From NCBI GenBank assembly GCA_027008965.1, contig JALVDN010000005.1, positions 1 through 6,179 on the forward strand: a stretch of DNA of 6,179 nucleotides, in the 5' to 3' direction. The notes under the pieces are model-generated. The model ran no database searches. It had not been told where the DNA came from and saw only the letters and a program-made list of their open reading frames with translations. This document shows positions 3,960 to 6,179 of the stretch, in pieces (the stretch's first letter is position 1; each line of letters opens with the position of its first letter). Source of the stretch: Flavobacteriales bacterium. GTDB taxonomy: Bacteria; Bacteroidota; Bacteroidia; Flavobacteriales; Flavobacteriaceae. A program made the position numbers and the translations under genes.

Positions 3960-6179
3960 ATGAAAAGATTTTTAATTCATTTGGTTGTTCCTTTGATTTT
4001 GTTGTTCTCTTCCTGTAACCTTTATAAAGTAGTTCCGGAAGACAGAAAATTATTGCGTAAGAATGTTTTGAAATACCGGCACAAAGAAATAATAAAACCC
4101 AATGAGGCATCTTTGTATATTCTGCAACAACCCAACTTTTATGTATTGGGCTATCCGGTTTTGGTGGGAGTTTATTCCATAGCCGATCCGAAACCCGATT
4201 CCACTTTTTACCGCTTTCAAACAAAGCATCCCGGATTTTATAAGCAATTTGTCAATGTTTTTTCGGAGAAACAGATTTATCAACTCAAAAATTACTATGT
4301 GTCTCTCAATAAAACCATTCAAATTTTGGGCGAAGAACCTGTATTGATTGATACGTCATTGATTGAAAAGAGTTCAAACCAATTACATTATGTATTCAAA
4401 AACAAAGGTTTCTTGGATAATTTGGTTTCGGATACCATTATTCCGCTCAGCATTTTAAAAGCTTATGTACATTATCGGATTGATGAAAAAAGCAGGTATT
4501 CAATTGACTCCGTAAATCATGATATAGCTTCCTCTTATGCCGAGGAATTGTTCAGTGAAATAAAAGAAAATCTAAAAACAAAGCCCGGAAAATATTATCA
4601 ACGTGATTATTTGGCTCAAGACCGGGAATTTATAACAACTTTTTTTAGGAATCACGGCTTATATGATTTTCAATCGTCTTATATTAAATATGATGTCGTG
4701 AAAGATTTTGATGCTAAATCGGTGGATGTTTATCTTCAAATATTAAACAAAATCATTCAGCAAGCCGACAGTGTTTATTCAAAAGAATTTCTTCCTTTCA
4801 GGTATGACAAAATTAAACTGATTGTGAAGCCTCAAGGCGAACAAACCATTAAAAATGCACGGATAATCACTTATGATTCATTGAAAATAATATACCCGCC
4901 GTATAAATACTATCGTCCCAAATTATTGCGTGAGGCTATTTATTTTTCTCCCGGCGATTTATATGCTGATGATGCGGTTTTTAAAACAAGGAGACAATTA
5001 TTGGGGTTGCAGAATTTTCGACAGGTTTTTATCAAACATACCCAAAAGACTGATTCGGTTTTGGATGCAGATATCGTTTTGATACCATTAAAAAAATATG
5101 GCCTGAAAGCATCCCTGAGTGCTACACATTCTTCCATCCGGCCATTCGGTTTGTCCGGAGAGGCCTCTTTTGTTTGGCGAAATATATTTCATGGATTTGA
5201 AAATTTAAGTATTTCCGGAATTTACATGTTTGCATCCTCTACGCGTTTTACTTCGGAGCGCAAGAATTTTTTTAATGTGAAGGAACTGGGATTGGATATA
5301 AGTCTGACTATTCCCCGGATAATAGCACCCTACGGAAGAAAATGGGTGCCTTTATTCATGCAACCCAAAACCATTTATAGTATACGCTATTACAGCCAAA
5401 AAAATATCGGGTTGGACAGGGAGAAATTTTTTGTTATGAACAAATACAGATGGAAACCCAATGGGATTGTGACCAATGAGCTGGCACCGGTGAAGACCAA
5501 CTATGTGAATAATAAAAACCCTGATAGATATTTTTATATCTATACGGCCGCTTTTAATACATTGAAAAATATTGCTTCCACTTATTTTAATATGGATATT
5601 GGACCGGATGATGCAGATGATTTCATAGACTATGTTTTTGATAATGTTCCTTCTTCATCTCCTGTTTATAGAGAAGTGAAATCTATCTATGAAAGAAAAA
5701 TCAGGTTGACTGAAAATGTTTTGGTAGTCAGTTCGTTTTATAATCTGACCTATGACACCAGAAGCAATTTATTTGACAAAGATTTTTATTTGATCAAATT
5801 TTATTTTGAATTGGCGGGGTGGATGCCGGGACTTTATAGTAAGTTGGATCGTTTACCTGTCAATCAAATCGGTCAGAAAATGATCAATAAAGTGCCCTAT
5901 TCCCAATTCGTTAAAACCGAGTTAACTTATATAAAATATTGGAGATGGCGGAAAAAAAATATAATCGCCCTAAGGATGATGGGAGGTTTGGCTATTCCTT
6001 ATGGAAACTCGTCCAATATTCCGTTTGTTGAAGCATATTATGCCGGAGGGTCAAATGATATAAGAGCATGGAGGGCTTTTGAATTGGGGCCCGGTTCAAC
6101 CGGTGGAATCAGTGAATTTAATGAAGGTAACCTTAAACTGTTATTTAATTTGGAGGCAAGAATACCGGTATATGAAAGT
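3960..6179 (+). CDS. tamL: TamL-type lipidated Omp85 outer-membrane assembly protein (3'-partial)
   Basis: This frame is open for 740 codons from ATG 3960 to the window edge without a stop. A lipoprotein signal (MKRFLIHLVVPLILLFSSC) puts the lipidated Cys at 19, a hallmark that separates Bacteroidota TamL from classical TamA/BamA. QQPNFYVLGYPV at about 56-68 is the characteristic N-terminal segment. POTRA-like modules follow: HYVFKNKGFLDN near 143-154; GKYYQRDYLAQDREFITTFFRNHGLYDF at 210-237 (two overlapping POTRA motifs); and a last one ending in SPGDLYADDAVFKTRRQLLGLQNF and LDADIVLIPLKK (about 330-379). The barrel begins near 381 and includes VWRNIFHGFENL, LTIPRIIAPYG, YDTRSN at 598-603 and the Omp85 motif GGSNDIRAWRAFELGPGS at 696-713. 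The final strands are missing. With inner-membrane-anchored TamB, such proteins are thought to help insert outer-membrane proteins or lipids. A BamA paralogue is the alternative. Confidence 0.87.
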   Translation, partial: MKRFLIHLVVPLILLFSSCNLYKVVPEDRKLLRKNVLKYRHKEIIKPNEASLYILQQPNFYVLGYPVLVGVYSIADPKPDSTFYRFQTKHPGFYKQFVNVFSEKQIYQLKNYYVSLNKTIQILGEEPVLIDTSLIEKSSNQLHYVFKNKGFLDNLVSDTIIPLSILKAYVHYRIDEKSRYSIDSVNHDIASSYAEELFSEIKENLKTKPGKYYQRDYLAQDREFITTFFRNHGLYDFQSSYIKYDVVKDFDAKSVDVYLQILNKIIQQADSVYSKEFLPFRYDKIKLIVKPQGEQTIKNARIITYDSLKIIYPPYKYYRPKLLREAIYFSPGDLYADDAVFKTRRQLLGLQNFRQVFIKHTQKTDSVLDADIVLIPLKKYGLKASLSATHSSIRPFGLSGEASFVWRNIFHGFENLSISGIYMFASSTRFTSERKNFFNVKELGLDISLTIPRIIAPYGRKWVPLFMQPKTIYSIRYYSQKNIGLDREKFFVMNKYRWKPNGIVTNELAPVKTNYVNNKNPDRYFYIYTAAFNTLKNIASTYFNMDIGPDDADDFIDYVFDNVPSSSPVYREVKSIYERKIRLTENVLVVSSFYNLTYDTRSNLFDKDFYLIKFYFELAGWMPGLYSKLDRLPVNQIGQKMINKVPYSQFVKTELTYIKYWRWRKKNIIALRMMGGLAIPYGNSSNIPFVEAYYAGGSNDIRAWRAFELGPGSTGGISEFNEGNLKLLFNLEARIPVYES

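Noticed and set aside
3958..4322. Two overlapping reverse open frames (88 and 90 codons)
   Set aside because: Both are antisense to the start of the TamL gene, whose forward frame has a signal peptide, lipobox and family motifs.
4940..5137. Reverse open frame of 65 codons
   Set aside because: It is antisense to the last POTRA-like region of the TamL gene and shows no independent signal.
1..6179. Mobile element, CRISPR array, tRNA/rRNA, toxin-antitoxin or defence system
   Set aside because: I saw no direct-repeat array, insertion-sequence ends, transposase or integrase motifs, or RNA gene signature. The window is packed with housekeeping and envelope genes of similar base composition.

Overview
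The window reads as ordinary chromosome from a Bacteroidota bacterium, most likely Flavobacteriia. Three things point there. The DNA is AT-rich, and its starts follow A/T-rich leaders without clear Shine-Dalgarno sequences. The intergenic spaces carry TAnnTTTG-like elements, the -7 box of this phylum. Nearly every gene also belongs to a family typical of the phylum: DUF4837 lipoprotein, DUF4442, DUF4870 plus head-GIN pair, and TamL.

There are seven genes and almost no non-coding DNA. (1) 1-507, +: the C-terminal end of an MltD-type lytic transglycosylase with two LysM domains; its 5' part lies outside the window. (2) 504-1463, +: a DUF4837 lipoprotein overlapping gene 1 by ATGA. (3) 1477-1932, -: a DUF4442 hotdog-like protein, convergent with gene 2. 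(4) 1964-2329, +: a small DUF4870 membrane protein, divergent from gene 3 across 31 bp. (5) 2333-3181, +: a secreted head-GIN (DUF2807-type) protein, 3 bp after gene 4. (6) 3182-3919, -: a TrmH/SpoU-family RNA 2'-O-methyltransferase abutting gene 5 tail to tail with no spacer. (7) 3960-6179, +: a 740-codon open frame running off the right edge. It encodes a lipidated Omp85 protein of the TamL (TamA/BamA-related) type and is the largest gene in the window.

Functionally this is mostly an envelope neighbourhood: peptidoglycan turnover (MltD), an envelope lipoprotein (DUF4837), an inner-membrane/exported pair (DUF4870-GIN), and outer-membrane protein assembly (TamL, whose partner TamB is often next to it). 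The methyltransferase and the hotdog protein are housekeeping-like. The genes form four short units in alternating orientation: 1-2 forward, 3 reverse, 4-5 forward, 6 reverse, 7 forward.

I see no mobile element, CRISPR array, RNA gene, phage gene or defence cassette, and no evidence of a new multi-gene system. The points most worth a second look are the Lys/Asp-rich ~20-residue repeat architecture of the GIN protein, the zero-spacer gene junction at 3181/3182, the very short divergent promoter regions, and the two genes that run off the window edges.
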